Positions 32,941 to 42,872 of a DNA stretch of 64,000 bases are shown here, piece after piece (position 1 is the stretch's first letter; every line of letters begins with the position of its first letter). The stretch comes from Allomuricauda sp. (GTDB lineage: Bacteria > Bacteroidota > Bacteroidia > Flavobacteriales > Flavobacteriaceae), in NCBI RefSeq assembly GCF_028280385.1, contig NZ_JANQLX010000015.1:248001-312000 (forward strand), given 5' to 3'. Position numbers and translations under genes: made by a program. Below the pieces are notes generated by a model, which was not told the origin of the DNA, did no database searches, and saw only the letters and a program-made list of their open reading frames with translations.

Positions 32941-34299
32941 TTATTTGATCAAGTTGATTTCAACTCTTCTGTTCTGAGCTCTACCAGATCTTGTGTTGTT
33001 GGTTGCGATTGGCTTATCCTCACCGTATCCGATAGCGGACAAACGGCTTGCAGAAATTCCTTTGTCAATCAAGAAATCACGTACAGCGTTAGCTCTCTTC
33101 TCAGATAGGGATTGGTTCAACTTGGCGCTACCTACACTATCAGTATGACCTTCAACGGTAAACTTGGCAGTAGGATACTCATTCAAAATTTGGATGATAT
33201 CTACCATTACGGAAGTTGACTCAGCTTTGATAGAAGATCTACCTGTATCGAACAAGATAGTTCTAGCGTAGTCGTTCAATTGCTTCTGAACTTCTTCAGT
33301 TACTTCAGGACAACCGTTGTTGGCTACTGTACCAGCAACTTGTGGACATTGATCGTCTTTGTCAAGAACGCTGTCACCATCGCTGTCTGGCCATGGGCAT
33401 CCGTTGTTCTCAGCAGGACCAGCTTCGTTCACACACTGATCGTCTTTGTCAGCAACACCGTCACCGTCAGCATCAGGACATCCAGCCAAAGCAGCTAGAC
33501 CAGCATCGTTAGGACAAGCATCGTCTTTATCAGCGATACCATCACCGTCAGCATCAGGACAACCGTTCAATTCTTTTGAACCAGCTTCGTTAGGGCAGCT
33601 ATCTTTGCTGTCTTCGATACCATCACCGTCAGCATCAGGACAACCGTTGAAAGCTTCCAAACCAGCTACTTCTGGACAAGCATCATCTTTGTCGTAGATA
33701 CCATCACCGTCAGTGTCGGTACCACCAAACTTAATGCTGATACCAGCCAAGTGTTGGAAATGTCTGATTAGGTAATCTTCGAAAGCGTGCTTGTACTGGG
33801 TTTGAACTGTAAGACCTACATTTTCAGAGAACCATACATTAACACCGATACCACCATTAACAGTACCAGCACCAATTTCATCAACCCAAGTATATCCACC
33901 ACCAATCTCAGCAAAAGGATCAATGGTTCTATTTCTAAGGAAGTTGTACTTGATAGTACCATCTACCGCATAGTGCGAAAGGTCATCAATGGATTGGTCA
34001 CCATTTTTTTCAAGTCTGTTCAAAGAACCTCTTGCACCAATAGAGAAACCATCACCTACATATTTAGAAACAGCTACATAAGAAACGGAAGGCAAGATAT
34101 TCCAGTGATCAGATAGGTTGAAGTACTCATCGAACAAAGTAGTACTAGAGAATGGATTGTTCTCATCGTTGGTTGGGTAAGTGTCAATCGCGTTTACCCC
34201 GAAACTAATTTGCCATGGATTATTCTCGTCTTGCGCTTGTACGTTGTTAAAGCCCAAAAAGACTAGGGCAACAACCAATAATTTGCTAAGATGTTTCAT
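32941..34299 (-). CDS. OmpA family outer membrane protein with thrombospondin-3 repeats
   Basis: 452-residue outer-membrane protein. Signal peptide at about 1-22 ([18 protein letters not shown]). The N-terminal part to about 200 is the beta-barrel. It is followed by five or six calcium-binding repeats of the form DADGDGIxDKDDxCPxxAG (about 203-325) and a C-terminal OmpA domain that grips peptidoglycan ([17 protein letters not shown], then SEKRANAV and [10 protein letters not shown]). It serves as a major structural protein linking outer membrane and wall. The ATG at 34299 is preferred to a TTG two codons upstream. A near-perfect promoter stands upstream, and codon use looks optimised as in an abundant protein. 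Confidence 0.96.
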   Translation of the reverse strand: MKHLSKLLVVALVFLGFNNVQAQDENNPWQISFGVNAIDTYPTNDENNPFSSTTLFDEYFNLSDHWNILPSVSYVAVSKYVGDGFSIGARGSLNRLEKNGDQSIDDLSHYAVDGTIKYNFLRNRTIDPFAEIGGGYTWVDEIGAGTVNGGIGVNVWFSENVGLTVQTQYKHAFEDYLIRHFQHLAGISIKFGGTDTDGDGIYDKDDACPEVAGLEAFNGCPDADGDGIEDSKDSCPNEAGSKELNGCPDADGDGIADKDDACPNDAGLAALAGCPDADGDGVADKDDQCVNEAGPAENNGCPWPDSDGDSVLDKDDQCPQVAGTVANNGCPEVTEEVQKQLNDYARTILFDTGRSSIKAESTSVMVDIIQILNEYPTAKFTVEGHTDSVGSAKLNQSLSEKRANAVRDFLIDKGISASRLSAIGYGEDKPIATNNTRSGRAQNRRVEINLIK

Positions 34300-34333
34300 G
34301 CTCAAAATTTTAAGTTTAAGTGTTTATCAGCAG

Positions 34334-34364
34334 CAAATGTAAGTTGTTAAGACTTATTAACAAA
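34334..34364 (-). promoter_or_regulatory. ompA promoter, TTTG-N19-TACATTTG
   Basis: On the minus strand TTTG (34364-34361), a 19-base spacer and TACATTTG (34341-34334), an exact match to the Bacteroidota consensus. It leaves a 5'-UTR of about 30 bases. It serves as the reference promoter for this genome. Confidence 0.85.
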
Positions 34365-34403
34365 ATCAATTTTTCTTTTTTTTTGGCGCATTACATAGAA
34401 GTT

Positions 34404-35606
34404 TTAGTGCATTTCAACGATTTTTAATGCTTTTCCAACTTCTATAAATGCCTTAATGGCCTTATCTAGGTGATGTTGCTCATGGGCTGCGGACAATTGA
34501 ACCCTTATCCGTGCCTTGCCTTTGGGGACTACCGGGTAGAAGAAGCCGATGACATAAATCCCTTTTTCCAACAACATATCTGCCATTTGTTGTGAAAGTT
34601 TGGCATCGTACAACATAACGGGCACAATGGCGGAATCCCCATCTATGATATCGAATCCTGCGGCTTTCATGCCCTTTTTAAAGTATTCTGTGTTTTCCTG
34701 GAGCTTGTCACGCAGTGTAGTGTCTTTGTCCAACATTTCAAACACCTTGATCGATGCGCCCACAATTGCGGGTGCCAAGGAATTGGAAAACAGATAGGGC
34801 CGGGACCGCTGCCTCAACATTTCTATGATCTCCCTTTTGCCCGTGGTGTAACCGCCCATGGCGCCACCAAGTGCCTTGCCCAAGGTTCCGGTGATAATGT
34901 CTATACGGCCCATAACGCCTTTTTCCTCCAAGGTTCCGCGGCCCGTGTCGCCAATGAATCCTGCAGAATGGCATTCATCAATCATTACCAAAGCATCATA
35001 TTGATCCGCTAGGTCGCAAATCTTATCCAAAGGGGCCAAAAGGCCATCCATGGAAAATACGCCATCGGTAACAATGATCCTAAACCTTGAACCATCATCA
35101 TGGCTTTGTTTAAGTTGCGCCTCCAAATCTTCCATATCATTGTTGGCATAGCGGTACCGCTTGGCTTTGCACAAACGCACCCCATCTATAATGGAGGCGT
35201 GGTTCAATGAATCTGAGATAATGGCATCCTCTGCAGTGAGCAACGGTTCAAACACCCCACCATTGGCATCAAAAGCTGCTGCATATAATATGGTATCCTC
35301 TGTTCCGTAGAAATCTGCAATTTTTTGCTCCAATTCTTTATGGATATCCTGGGTACCACAGATAAATCGGACTGAAGACATTCCAAAACCATGGGTGTCC
35401 AGTGTGTCTTTTGCCGCTTGGATCACCTCTGGGTGCGATGATAATCCCAAATAATTGTTAGCGCAGAAGTTGATCACCTCTTCGCCTGTGGAGATTTTGA
35501 TAACGGCATCCTGTGGAGATGTTATTATGCGTTCCTTTTTATACAGGCCAGCCTCCTTTATGTTGTCTAGTTCCTCTGATAGGTGTTCTTTTATTTTTCC
35601 GTACAT
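34404..35606 (-). CDS. kbl: glycine C-acetyltransferase
   Basis: 400-residue PLP enzyme of the alpha-oxoamine synthase family that cleaves 2-amino-3-ketobutyrate with CoA to glycine and acetyl-CoA. The PLP Lys is in [13 protein letters not shown] (about 240-252), with [15 protein letters not shown] before it and [14 protein letters not shown] at the N-terminus. Length and landmarks fit Kbl rather than BioF or HemA. The partner threonine dehydrogenase is not adjacent. It starts 10 bases after the AddA-like stop. Confidence 0.95.
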   Translation of the reverse strand: MYGKIKEHLSEELDNIKEAGLYKKERIITSPQDAVIKISTGEEVINFCANNYLGLSSHPEVIQAAKDTLDTHGFGMSSVRFICGTQDIHKELEQKIADFYGTEDTILYAAAFDANGGVFEPLLTAEDAIISDSLNHASIIDGVRLCKAKRYRYANNDMEDLEAQLKQSHDDGSRFRIIVTDGVFSMDGLLAPLDKICDLADQYDALVMIDECHSAGFIGDTGRGTLEEKGVMGRIDIITGTLGKALGGAMGGYTTGKREIIEMLRQRSRPYLFSNSLAPAIVGASIKVFEMLDKDTTLRDKLQENTEYFKKGMKAAGFDIIDGDSAIVPVMLYDAKLSQQMADMLLEKGIYVIGFFYPVVPKGKARIRVQLSAAHEQHHLDKAIKAFIEVGKALKIVEMH

Positions 35607-35616
35607 AATATGTTGT

Positions 35617-38600
35617 TTAAAGAAAAAGTGGGGTTATTTCACGATCAATATATACAATAATAATGTGTCCTATTATATAGTCCATGGACTTCAATGCATC
35701 GGCATATTCCATGATTTGTTCTTTGTGACTTGGCGATGGTTTTCCGGTTTTATAGTCTAGTATGGTAACCGTACTGTCTTTGATCGCTATGCGATCTGGC
35801 CTAAGTCGCTTGCCATTGGGCAACAGGATTTCCTGCTCGTTTAAAATCTGATAGCCTTTTTCAAAGTAAGATTGAAGCTGTGGATGCCCCACCACTTCCA
35901 ACACTTTTTTGGCCACGTATTCTGAGTCATCCAAATTGAGCTGCCCGGAGGCTATAAGTTGCTTCAAAGCCGGGTCTACGTCTTCCCTTGTCTTTATAAT
36001 GCTCAGGGTATGGTGAATCAGATTTCCCAATTCAACGGCCTCCCTTCGGGAATCTTCCCAGAGATAGGCGGATTGGGTTGAAATGCCAAACTTGTATGCC
36101 CCATGCCTACCCATGGCAAAGGGAATGCTGATACTTTCCATTTTTTGCACGCCATCCGAACCATTTTCCTGGAATTCCCCGAAGATGTAGTTTTTTTGGT
36201 CCGGGGAGAAACCACCCTTTTGCTGCAGATAATACTGAAATAGATCGGCGTAGGATTTACATTGGTCCAATGTGGATATCATTGAATCCATTTCAGATAT
36301 CACGAACAAGGCTTTTTCAGCCCGGGTTAGGGCCACATACAATACATTTATGGCATCCAGTTCGGTTTTTTCCTCCTCTTCCATAAACACCTTGGCGGCC
36401 ACATCATTATAAAGCAGCATTTCTTTTTTGTTGTCGATAAGAAATTCGGAAAGACCTAAAGTCTCCTGAGCAACATCGGCCGGAACCCAAGATTTTTTTG
36501 ATTTTCGCCTGTCATTGATCAATCCGTTGGCAAAGGGAAAAATGACCACCGGAAATTCCAATCCCTTGGATTTGTGGATGGTCATAATTTTAACGGCATT
36601 GATATGTTCAGGGGCAGCAATGGACAATTTGTCCTTTTTCTGTTCCCAATAGGATAGAAAGGCATGTATGCCCGGGCCTTCCCTTTTTTCCAGGATTAAA
36701 ACTTCATCCAGTAAAAATACCAGATAGGCTGGCGCATGATCGGCAAGTCCAAATTGCTGAATGGCCCTTTCCAGGATGGAAAGCACAGATTGGGTGCGGA
36801 GCTCTTCCAATGGCAAACCATTGGTGTCCAACATCAGGGTTTCAATCTGATCCAAATGCGTGCCGATAAATTGATGGGGATCGCTCTTGTTCTTGGCCAA
36901 ATGTAGTAGAACGGCATAGGTAGCCTCTTGATTGCAGGGGTCATCTATTACATAAAGCAAGGAGATGAGAAAGTCGATAACGGGATTTGCCTTCAGCAGC
37001 AAAGATTCCGAAGAGACAATGGGAATTTGATGATTGGACAAAAAGTTGGCCAAGAGATTTCCGTGTTTCTTTTCACGTACCAATATGCAGATATCGGCAT
37101 AGCCAAATTGCTTGCTTTGGGCCTCCCCTATTATCTTGAGGACCTCTTCGCAATAGGCTTGGTCTTCATCTTCTGTTTGTTGGTCCAAAAATGAAAGTCG
37201 CACATATCCACCCTCTTTAGGGTTGGGCTGTTGCCTGGAACCGTCCTCAAACAATTTGCGGTAATCCGCATTCTTTAAAAATGCGGATATGCTTCCAAAA
37301 AACTGGTTGTTGAACTGGACAATTTCTTTATGGCTCCTCCAATTGGTATCCAAGGAAAACACCTGGGGGGTAATGGTGAACGGCCTTGATTTGCGATTGA
37401 TCAGATTCAGAAATTGTTCCGCCCTGCCACCCCGCCATCTGTAAATGGCCTGCTTAACATCGCCGACAAGGAACAGGGAGCCAATTTCATTTTTTTCATT
37501 GGCACTTTCAAGGGCATTGCCAATTAGTGGGATGAGGTTCTCCCATTGTACTTTGGAGGTGTCCTGGAACTCGTCAATAAAATAATGTCGGTACTTTTCC
37601 CCCATTCGCTCGTATATAAAGGGGACAGGTTGGTTTTTTACTTCTTTGGACAAAAGTGAGTTTAGGGCCGAAATGGGAATGACATCCCGATCCAGCTCAA
37701 TATTTTTTATCTCTTTGGCGATTTCATTCAATAGGGAGAGGGGAACCAAGTTGCCATAAATGTTTTGGAGGTAGTGCCTTTGATGAAGAAGGGTTCTGAT
37801 ATGGAGGTACTTACCCAGAAGGTATTCGGCCAAATCCGTTGTGTCCCTTGTATCGGAAGCTTTCAATAGTTTTCCGGCCTCTAAAGATTCTTTTAGTTTA
37901 TTGGCATAGAGTGTTTTTACGTTGAAATCGCCAGCAATTATTTTTTTAAAATGATTGGGCAAGGTCTGTCTGGGGAAATCCTCTGGAGCAAATCCAAGCG
38001 ACTGGATCTTATCCAAAACCTGGCTGGCTTGGTTAACAACATTTTGCTCGAGCAGGTTGATTTGGGATGCAATATTTTTCTGGACGGATTTAAAATCCGC
38101 AATGGATTTGGATTGCAGTTTGGACAGATGATCGGAATGATTTTCCTGGAACAACAACTTGCCAATGTTGGCCAGATCATGGGAAATGTCCCAACTTTTG
38201 TCATCGTCAATTTTTTCCAACGAAAATGAGATCAGAGCTTGGGTCAGATCGGCTTCACGGCCCGCTCTTTCCAATAGACGGCCCACCGCTTCGTTCAGCA
38301 AGAGATCGGTATCCAGTTCCACTTCAAAACTTTGGGAAAGCTGAAGGTCCCTGGCAAAGGTCTTGATGACCCTATGGTTGAATTTGTCAATGGTGGAAAT
38401 GTCAAAAAAGGAATAGTTGTGAAGGATACGCTTGAGGGCATCTTGTGAACGCAACTGTAATTGTGAGGGGCTAATTCCTAGCTCCTTGGAGAGCTCCTTG
38501 AACATCGAGCCGCGCTGGTCAGCGTCCTTGTCTTTTCCAAATTCGAACAGACTTTGCAGTATTCTGGACTTCATCTCATCAACCGCCTTGTTGGTGAAGG

Positions 38601-38733
38601 TAATGGCCAAAATCTGTCTGAATTTGTTGGGGGACGGGTGCTTTAAAAGCAGGAGGAGGTATTCCTTGGTCAAGGAATAGGTTTTGCCGGAACCAGCCGA
38701 AGCATTGAATATTTTAAAGTGGGAAACCTCCAA
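35617..38733 (-). CDS. UvrD/Rep-type helicase-nuclease, AddA/RecB-like
   Basis: 1038-residue SF1A helicase with C-terminal nuclease. Motif I is [16 protein letters not shown] (about 9-24), the motif II region reads [18 protein letters not shown], motif III is [13 protein letters not shown], and motif V/VI include [15 protein letters not shown] and [12 protein letters not shown]. The nuclease block is GNLIHHTL, then [21 protein letters not shown]-type with the catalytic D, D and K. It probably works with the AddB-like protein at 30149-32875 in double-strand-break resection. First gene of the run to kbl. Confidence 0.93.
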   Translation of the reverse strand: MEVSHFKIFNASAGSGKTYSLTKEYLLLLLKHPSPNKFRQILAITFTNKAVDEMKSRILQSLFEFGKDKDADQRGSMFKELSKELGISPSQLQLRSQDALKRILHNYSFFDISTIDKFNHRVIKTFARDLQLSQSFEVELDTDLLLNEAVGRLLERAGREADLTQALISFSLEKIDDDKSWDISHDLANIGKLLFQENHSDHLSKLQSKSIADFKSVQKNIASQINLLEQNVVNQASQVLDKIQSLGFAPEDFPRQTLPNHFKKIIAGDFNVKTLYANKLKESLEAGKLLKASDTRDTTDLAEYLLGKYLHIRTLLHQRHYLQNIYGNLVPLSLLNEIAKEIKNIELDRDVIPISALNSLLSKEVKNQPVPFIYERMGEKYRHYFIDEFQDTSKVQWENLIPLIGNALESANEKNEIGSLFLVGDVKQAIYRWRGGRAEQFLNLINRKSRPFTITPQVFSLDTNWRSHKEIVQFNNQFFGSISAFLKNADYRKLFEDGSRQQPNPKEGGYVRLSFLDQQTEDEDQAYCEEVLKIIGEAQSKQFGYADICILVREKKHGNLLANFLSNHQIPIVSSESLLLKANPVIDFLISLLYVIDDPCNQEATYAVLLHLAKNKSDPHQFIGTHLDQIETLMLDTNGLPLEELRTQSVLSILERAIQQFGLADHAPAYLVFLLDEVLILEKREGPGIHAFLSYWEQKKDKLSIAAPEHINAVKIMTIHKSKGLEFPVVIFPFANGLINDRRKSKKSWVPADVAQETLGLSEFLIDNKKEMLLYNDVAAKVFMEEEEKTELDAINVLYVALTRAEKALFVISEMDSMISTLDQCKSYADLFQYYLQQKGGFSPDQKNYIFGEFQENGSDGVQKMESISIPFAMGRHGAYKFGISTQSAYLWEDSRREAVELGNLIHHTLSIIKTREDVDPALKQLIASGQLNLDDSEYVAKKVLEVVGHPQLQSYFEKGYQILNEQEILLPNGKRLRPDRIAIKDSTVTILDYKTGKPSPSHKEQIMEYADALKSMDYIIGHIIIVYIDREITPLFL

Positions 38734-38852
38734 AAAAGTTTTTCCTGCAAATTACGGATTACCGACCTTAACTTAATGTTGTATTGGATGAAAAATATGC
38801 GATAAAGCCGTATTTTTACAGTTATCAATAATAACTTAAAAACGATATAATT

Positions 38853-39461
38853 ATGGCTTTTGAATTACCAAAATTACCTTATGCATACGATGCTTTGGAA
38901 CCCCATATAGATGCACGGACCATGGAAATTCACCATACCAAACACCACAATGGTTATACCACCAAATTGAATGGAGCCATTGCCGGCAGTGATTTGGAAG
39001 GGAAAAGCATTGAGGACATTCTGGGCAACCTGGACATGTCAAACGGTGCGGTTAGAAATAATGGAGGTGGGTTTTACAACCACTGTTTGTTCTGGGAAGT
39101 GATGTCGCCCGATGGGGGCGGTACCCCAAGTGGGGATTTGGCTGCGGCCATCGATGCCGAATTCGGTTCTTTTGATGCTTTTAAAGAGCAGTTCAGCGCC
39201 GCTGCTGGAACACGGTTTGGTTCAGGTTGGGCTTGGTTGTGCGTGCACAAAGGTGGAAAATTGGAAGTTTGCTCCACTCCCAATCAAGATAATCCGTTAA
39301 TGCCCGATACTGGCTGCAGTGGCCAGCCTATTTTGGGATTGGATGTATGGGAACATGCCTATTATTTAAATTACCAAAATCGTAGACCTGATTACGTAGC
39401 TGCATTTTTTGATGTGATCAATTGGGATAAGGTAGCGGAACTTTTTGCTGCCAATAAGTAA
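38853..39461 (+). CDS. superoxide dismutase, Fe/Mn type
   Basis: 202-residue cytoplasmic enzyme that converts superoxide to H2O2 and O2. Metal ligands: His26 or 27 in [17 protein letters not shown], a second His in [11 protein letters not shown], and Asp and His in the signature [11 protein letters not shown]. Metal preference cannot be fixed from sequence; the Gly-Gly-Gly and Trp pattern is common in cambialistic or Mn enzymes. A strong terminator follows. The upstream 110 bases contain TATTTTTA at 38811-38818, a weak -7 box. Confidence 0.96.
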   Translation: MAFELPKLPYAYDALEPHIDARTMEIHHTKHHNGYTTKLNGAIAGSDLEGKSIEDILGNLDMSNGAVRNNGGGFYNHCLFWEVMSPDGGGTPSGDLAAAIDAEFGSFDAFKEQFSAAAGTRFGSGWAWLCVHKGGKLEVCSTPNQDNPLMPDTGCSGQPILGLDVWEHAYYLNYQNRRPDYVAAFFDVINWDKVAELFAANK

Positions 39462-39554
39462 TAGTTAAAGATACTTGCGCCATTCTGTATGTGCTGAAGA
39501 AATTTCTTTGGGACGTATCAAAAAGTAAGGATCTTTTAAAAGCCCTTAAATCAA

Positions 39555-39579
39555 GGGGCCGCGTTAGCGGCCCTTTTTT
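39555..39579 (+). terminator. terminator of superoxide dismutase gene
   Basis: Stem GGGCCGC/GCGGCCC with a 4-base loop, then six T. The rest of 39462-39746 shows no gene; a minus-strand frame across the hairpin is not credible. Confidence 0.92.
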
Positions 39580-39746
39580 ATTGCCAAACCTACTCCCATA
39601 CGCAGTTGTTCCAATTTTCGAAAGCATTAAAAATTCGATGATTAACCCTAGGAGGTTATCCGTCAATTGAAATTGCCCATCGGTAAATTGTATACACATT
39701 TTTTTGGTCATCAGCAGTTTTTTTGTGGCTGCATTTTGTTTATGTA

Positions 39747-40139
39747 ATGATCAAAAAGAGTTGGCTGTTCCTAGGCAGCGTGGTTTTTATGATACTGTTT
39801 CCTGCTTGTAGCAAGGAGGAGCCGGCAAACCATAATTCCAAAACCATCCTCTTTTGGAGCATAGAACCCACCAAGGGTAGGGTTGGGGAGATTGTGGTAG
39901 TGGAAGGAGAGGGTTTTGGGGATTTTCTGGAAGACAACGACCTTAGGTTTAATGGAAAATCCGCGGCAATAGTTACTGCCAGTACAACCAGATTGGTTGT
40001 AACAGTCCCCGAGGGAGCTACAACAGGGCCCATTACTTTGAAAGTTAAGGAGAGGAAGGTGACGAGCAACATGGATTTTGAGGTGATGGCATCTTTGGAA
40101 ACATACCTTGGAAAGAGCTTTGGAGGTACTTCAAATTAG
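39747..40139 (+). CDS. IPT/TIG domain lipoprotein
   Basis: 130-residue lipoprotein. The signal (SWLFLGSVVFMILFPAC) ends in the lipobox FPAC, so the Cys near residue 20 is lipidated. The mature part is one immunoglobulin-like IPT/TIG domain: FWSIEPTKGRVGEIVVVEGE, then FGDFLEDNDLRFNGKSA and TTRLVVTVPEGATTGPITL. Such proteins often serve as surface glycan-binding or structural subunits. The ATG at 39747 is chosen, eight codons inside the longest frame, because it starts the signal peptide correctly. It is followed by the four-copy element array. Confidence 0.88.
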   Translation: MIKKSWLFLGSVVFMILFPACSKEEPANHNSKTILFWSIEPTKGRVGEIVVVEGEGFGDFLEDNDLRFNGKSAAIVTASTTRLVVTVPEGATTGPITLKVKERKVTSNMDFEVMASLETYLGKSFGGTSN

Positions 40140-40147
40140 TACAATAG

Positions 40148-40217
40148 AAAAGGGCGAGGAAGCCCTCACCCTTTTCGTCCCAAATCTTACCATAAACTTA
40201 ACCTACTTATGCTATGG
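40148..40217 (-). ncRNA. candidate small RNA, copy 1 (70 nt)
   Basis: Minus-strand reading: TAGTTTTG (TAnnTTTG box) directly precedes CCATAGCATAAGTAGG, the start of the conserved 39 nt (40217-40179). Then comes a hairpin AAAAGGG.GAGG/CCTC.CCCTTTT with one mismatch (40148-40175). This copy alone has TTTATGG where the others have TTCATGG. RNA status is inferred from structure only; the opposite strand is not excluded. Confidence 0.5.
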
Positions 40218-40340
40218 CAAAACTAAATTACTGGTATTGTGAGAAATAACAAAAGTTTTTGGAGAATTTTTTGATTTTCGGTCGAATTCCTAAAGCGTAC
40301 TACGGGAAGAAATTTGGGTAAATCATTGGGATTCAAATAT

Positions 40341-40409
40341 AAAGAAGGCGGACATTGTCCGCCTTCTTTCCCCAAATCTTACCATGAACTTAACCTACTT
40401 ATGCTATGG
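40341..40409 (-). ncRNA. candidate small RNA, copy 2 (69 nt)
   Basis: Minus strand: TACATTTG box (40422-40415, the same box as in the ompA promoter), then the conserved 39 nt (40409-40371), then the perfect hairpin AAAGAAGGCGGACA/TGTCCGCCTTCTTT with a one-base loop (40341-40369). The tail is ATATTTG. The upstream box is shared with copy 3. Confidence 0.5.
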
Positions 40410-40553
40410 TCCTCCAAATGTAAGGCAGGCATATGCTTTGGGAATAAGTTTTTGGATGAAACTCCTTTTAATTGGGTGAACGACCTGGATCAGGGGAACG
40501 ATGTACTTGAAGCTAGGAAAAGGATTACGGATTTATCGGAAACTCCCAAAAAT

Positions 40554-40623
40554 AAAGCGACCGGAGTGATCCCCGGTCGCTTTCCCCAAATCTTACCATG
40601 AACTTAACCTACTTATGCTATGG
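40554..40623 (-). ncRNA. candidate small RNA, copy 3 (70 nt)
   Basis: Minus strand: TACATTTG box in the same position as copy 2, the conserved 39 nt (40623-40585), then the hairpin AAAGCGACCGG/CCGGTCGCTTT (40554-40583) with an 8-base loop and the tail ATTTTTG. The stem sequence is unrelated to the other copies, the pairing is complete. Confidence 0.5.
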
Positions 40624-40751
40624 TCCTCCAAATGTAAGGCAGGGCCTATGTTTTGAAAAAAGCTTTTAGATTAAAAACCAGTTGCTTGGCTGAAATACAT
40701 TAGTAGATGAAAAAGACTACGAAAATTGTTGGGGCATAAAGAGCAGAAAAT

Positions 40752-40822
40752 AAAAAAGGTGGAATAGCTTCCACCTTTTTTGCCCCAAATCTTACCATGA
40801 ACTTAACCTACTTATGCTATGG
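40752..40822 (-). ncRNA. candidate small RNA, copy 4 (71 nt)
   Basis: Minus strand: TAGTATTG (one change from TAnnTTTG), the conserved 39 nt (40822-40784), then the hairpin AAAAAAGGTGGAA/TTCCACCTTTTTT (40752-40781) with a 4-base loop and ATTTTC tail. It is the copy nearest to the purF-like stop at 40928. Confidence 0.5.
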
Positions 40823-40927
40823 CAATACTAAAGTAGGTGGGTAGACTGCCTATTGGACAAAAACCCGTTCATCTGCACGTTTCATCGATGAAATGCACAG
40901 CTTGTTCGTTGAACCGCAAAACCGGAA

Positions 40928-42826
40928 TTAATAAGCCCTCTGGTTCTTTCCTTCGTAAAAGTTGATAAATGCACGGTTCACCACACGGTTGCCTCCAGGA
41001 GTAGGATAGTTACCGGTAAAGTACCAGTCGCCCAAATTTTTTGGACAGGCCTGATGTAAGCCTTCAATACTTTGATAAATGATATCAACCTCTGCCTTGA
41101 TGTCTTTTGGACTTAGTATCTCAGCAATCTTTTTGGAAATTTGATCGGCAGTAAAGGGAGCGTAAAACTCCTTTACATAGTTAATCACTTCTTTATCCTT
41201 GGTCTCCGTTTGGGACAAACATTTTTCATAGATTTCCTTGATCTTATGCGTGGTACCGTGATCTTCATGCAAAGCCTGTGCGGCCCTGAAAGCCACAAAA
41301 TCTTCCAACTTGGCCATATCAATCCCGTAACAATCAGGATACCTGATTTGCGGAGCTGACGACACCACGATTATCTTTTTCGGGGATAAGCGATCTAAAA
41401 TCTTAAGGATACTTTTTTTCAATGTGGTTCCCCGAACAATACTGTCGTCTATGATAACAAGGTTGTCCCCTTCGTTTACAGAACCATAAGAAATATCGTA
41501 AACGTGGGTGACCAAATCGTCCCGACTACTGTCTTGGGTAATAAACGTTCGTAACTTGGCGTCCTTAATGGCCACCTTTTCTATTCGGGGACGGACATCC
41601 AAAATTTTATGGAGCTCCTCGCCGGTAATCTTTGGACCCAAAGCCAAAATTTGCTCTTCTTTTCGTTTATTGAGGTAATTCTGGGCCTCCTTCACCATTC
41701 CAAAAAAGGAAGTTTCAGCGGTATTTGGAATATAGGAGAATACAGTCCGGGTTAAGTCGTTGTCAATGGCTTTAAGGATTTGGGGAAAAACCAATTTCCC
41801 CAACATTTTCCGCTCTTGATAGATTTCTTGATCACTTCCACGGGAAAAATAGATGCGTTCAAAGGAGCATGCCTTGCGTTCCACGGGCTCAAGGATTTCC
41901 TCGATTAGCACATCGCCCTTTTTCTTAACGATTAGGGAATGACCGGGATCTAATTCCTTAATGGAATCATAGGCTACATTGAAGACAGTCTGGATAACCG
42001 GTCTTTCTGAAGCTACGACCACCACCTCATCATCCTGGTAATAGTATGCTGGCCTTATTCCAGCTGGATCACGTACCACAAATGCATCTCCATGACCCAA
42101 TAAACCGCCCATGGTATATCCGCCGTCCCAGTTTTTGGAGGCCTTTTTTAGAATTTTAGCCACGTTCAAACGTTCGGCGATCAATGGGGAAGCCTCTCTT
42201 TTATTATAGCCTTCCTTTTTGATTTGTTTGTACAATTTGGCCACCGCATCATCCAAAAAGTGACCTATCTTTTCCATTACCGTAATGGTATCCGCCATCT
42301 CTTTGGGGTGCTGACCCAGTTCCACCAGATTGCTGAAAAGTTCGTTTACATTGGTCAAATTAAAATTCCCGGCCACAATAAGGTTACGGTGCATCCAATT
42401 GTTCTGGCGCAAAAATGGATGTACACTCTCAATACTGTTCTTGCCAAAAGTCCCGTAACGAACATGCCCCATCAACAACTCTCCTATATAAGGTATGTTC
42501 TTTTTTTGGAGCTGCACATCATCTTCGTATTCTGGATGTTGTTGGAGTGCGGTGTTTATACGTTCATTGATCTGGGCAAAAATATCCTGGATGGGCTGTT
42601 GTTGTGCAGAGCGAACCCGGCTCATGTATCGTTCCCCGGGATTCATATCCAGCTTGATACTGGCAAATCCGGCCCCATCTTGCCCGCGATTGTGTTGTTT
42701 TTCCATCATGAGGTACATTTTGTTGACCCCATAAAATGCTGTTCCGTACTTTTCCTTGTAGTACGCCAGTGGTTTAAGCAAACGGATCAGTGATATTCCG
42801 CATTCATGCTTAATCGCATCACTCAT
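40928..42826 (-). CDS. amidophosphoribosyltransferase-like protein (long PurF type)
   Basis: 632-residue protein. The N-terminal glutaminase begins MSDAIKHECGISLI: a short propeptide before Cys9, as in PurF forms that are processed to expose Cys. NRGQDGAGFASIK and MGHVRYGTFG follow. The C-terminal phosphoribosyltransferase has the PRPP loop VIIDDSIVRGTTLKKS. It is about 130 residues longer than standard PurF (about 500) because of insertions in both halves. The C-terminal CxxC that binds the Fe-S cluster in B. subtilis PurF is missing (WYFTGNYPT). Bacteroidota often carry this long form beside a standard PurF, so it may be a paralogue with a changed role. It lies downstream of the pfkB gene. 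Confidence 0.88.
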   Translation of the reverse strand: MSDAIKHECGISLIRLLKPLAYYKEKYGTAFYGVNKMYLMMEKQHNRGQDGAGFASIKLDMNPGERYMSRVRSAQQQPIQDIFAQINERINTALQQHPEYEDDVQLQKKNIPYIGELLMGHVRYGTFGKNSIESVHPFLRQNNWMHRNLIVAGNFNLTNVNELFSNLVELGQHPKEMADTITVMEKIGHFLDDAVAKLYKQIKKEGYNKREASPLIAERLNVAKILKKASKNWDGGYTMGGLLGHGDAFVVRDPAGIRPAYYYQDDEVVVVASERPVIQTVFNVAYDSIKELDPGHSLIVKKKGDVLIEEILEPVERKACSFERIYFSRGSDQEIYQERKMLGKLVFPQILKAIDNDLTRTVFSYIPNTAETSFFGMVKEAQNYLNKRKEEQILALGPKITGEELHKILDVRPRIEKVAIKDAKLRTFITQDSSRDDLVTHVYDISYGSVNEGDNLVIIDDSIVRGTTLKKSILKILDRLSPKKIIVVSSAPQIRYPDCYGIDMAKLEDFVAFRAAQALHEDHGTTHKIKEIYEKCLSQTETKDKEVINYVKEFYAPFTADQISKKIAEILSPKDIKAEVDIIYQSIEGLHQACPKNLGDWYFTGNYPTPGGNRVVNRAFINFYEGKNQRAY

Positions 42827-42846
42827 AACAAACCAAAAAATAAAAA

Positions 42847-42867
42847 TGCCCCGAAAATTTCAGGGCA
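42847..42867 (-). terminator. terminator between pfkB-type gene and purF-like gene
   Basis: On the minus strand TGCCCTGAA/TTCGGGGCA with a 3-base loop and the tail TTTTTATTTTTT. Confidence 0.75.
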
Positions 42868-42872
42868 GGTAT

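Larger units (their letters stand above)
40140..40927. other. gene-free tract holding four-copy hairpin element array
   Basis: 788 bases without a credible protein gene. Four copies of a ~70-nt element occur at 40148-40217, 40341-40409, 40554-40623 and 40752-40822, at 193-, 213- and 198-base steps. The sequence between copies is not conserved except for TCCTCCAAATGTAAGGCAGG after copies two and three. A 95-codon frame at 40314-40601 runs through the elements and is judged accidental. Confidence 0.9.

Noticed and set aside
33360..33710. regular repeat on the DNA level, considered as a CRISPR or minisatellite
   Set aside because: It codes the DxDGDGxxDxDD thrombospondin-3 repeats of OmpA; spacing follows codons.
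39418..39711. 97-codon minus-strand frame after the superoxide dismutase gene
   Set aside because: It spans the strong terminator hairpin and the end of the dismutase gene in antisense.
40314..40601. 95-codon plus-strand frame in the repeat tract
   Set aside because: It runs through two copies of the hairpin element, so its protein repeats only because the DNA does; composition is not protein-like.
40148..40822. array read as plain stacked terminators for plus-strand genes
   Set aside because: There is no gene between the copies, and a conserved 39-nt partner would not be needed for termination.
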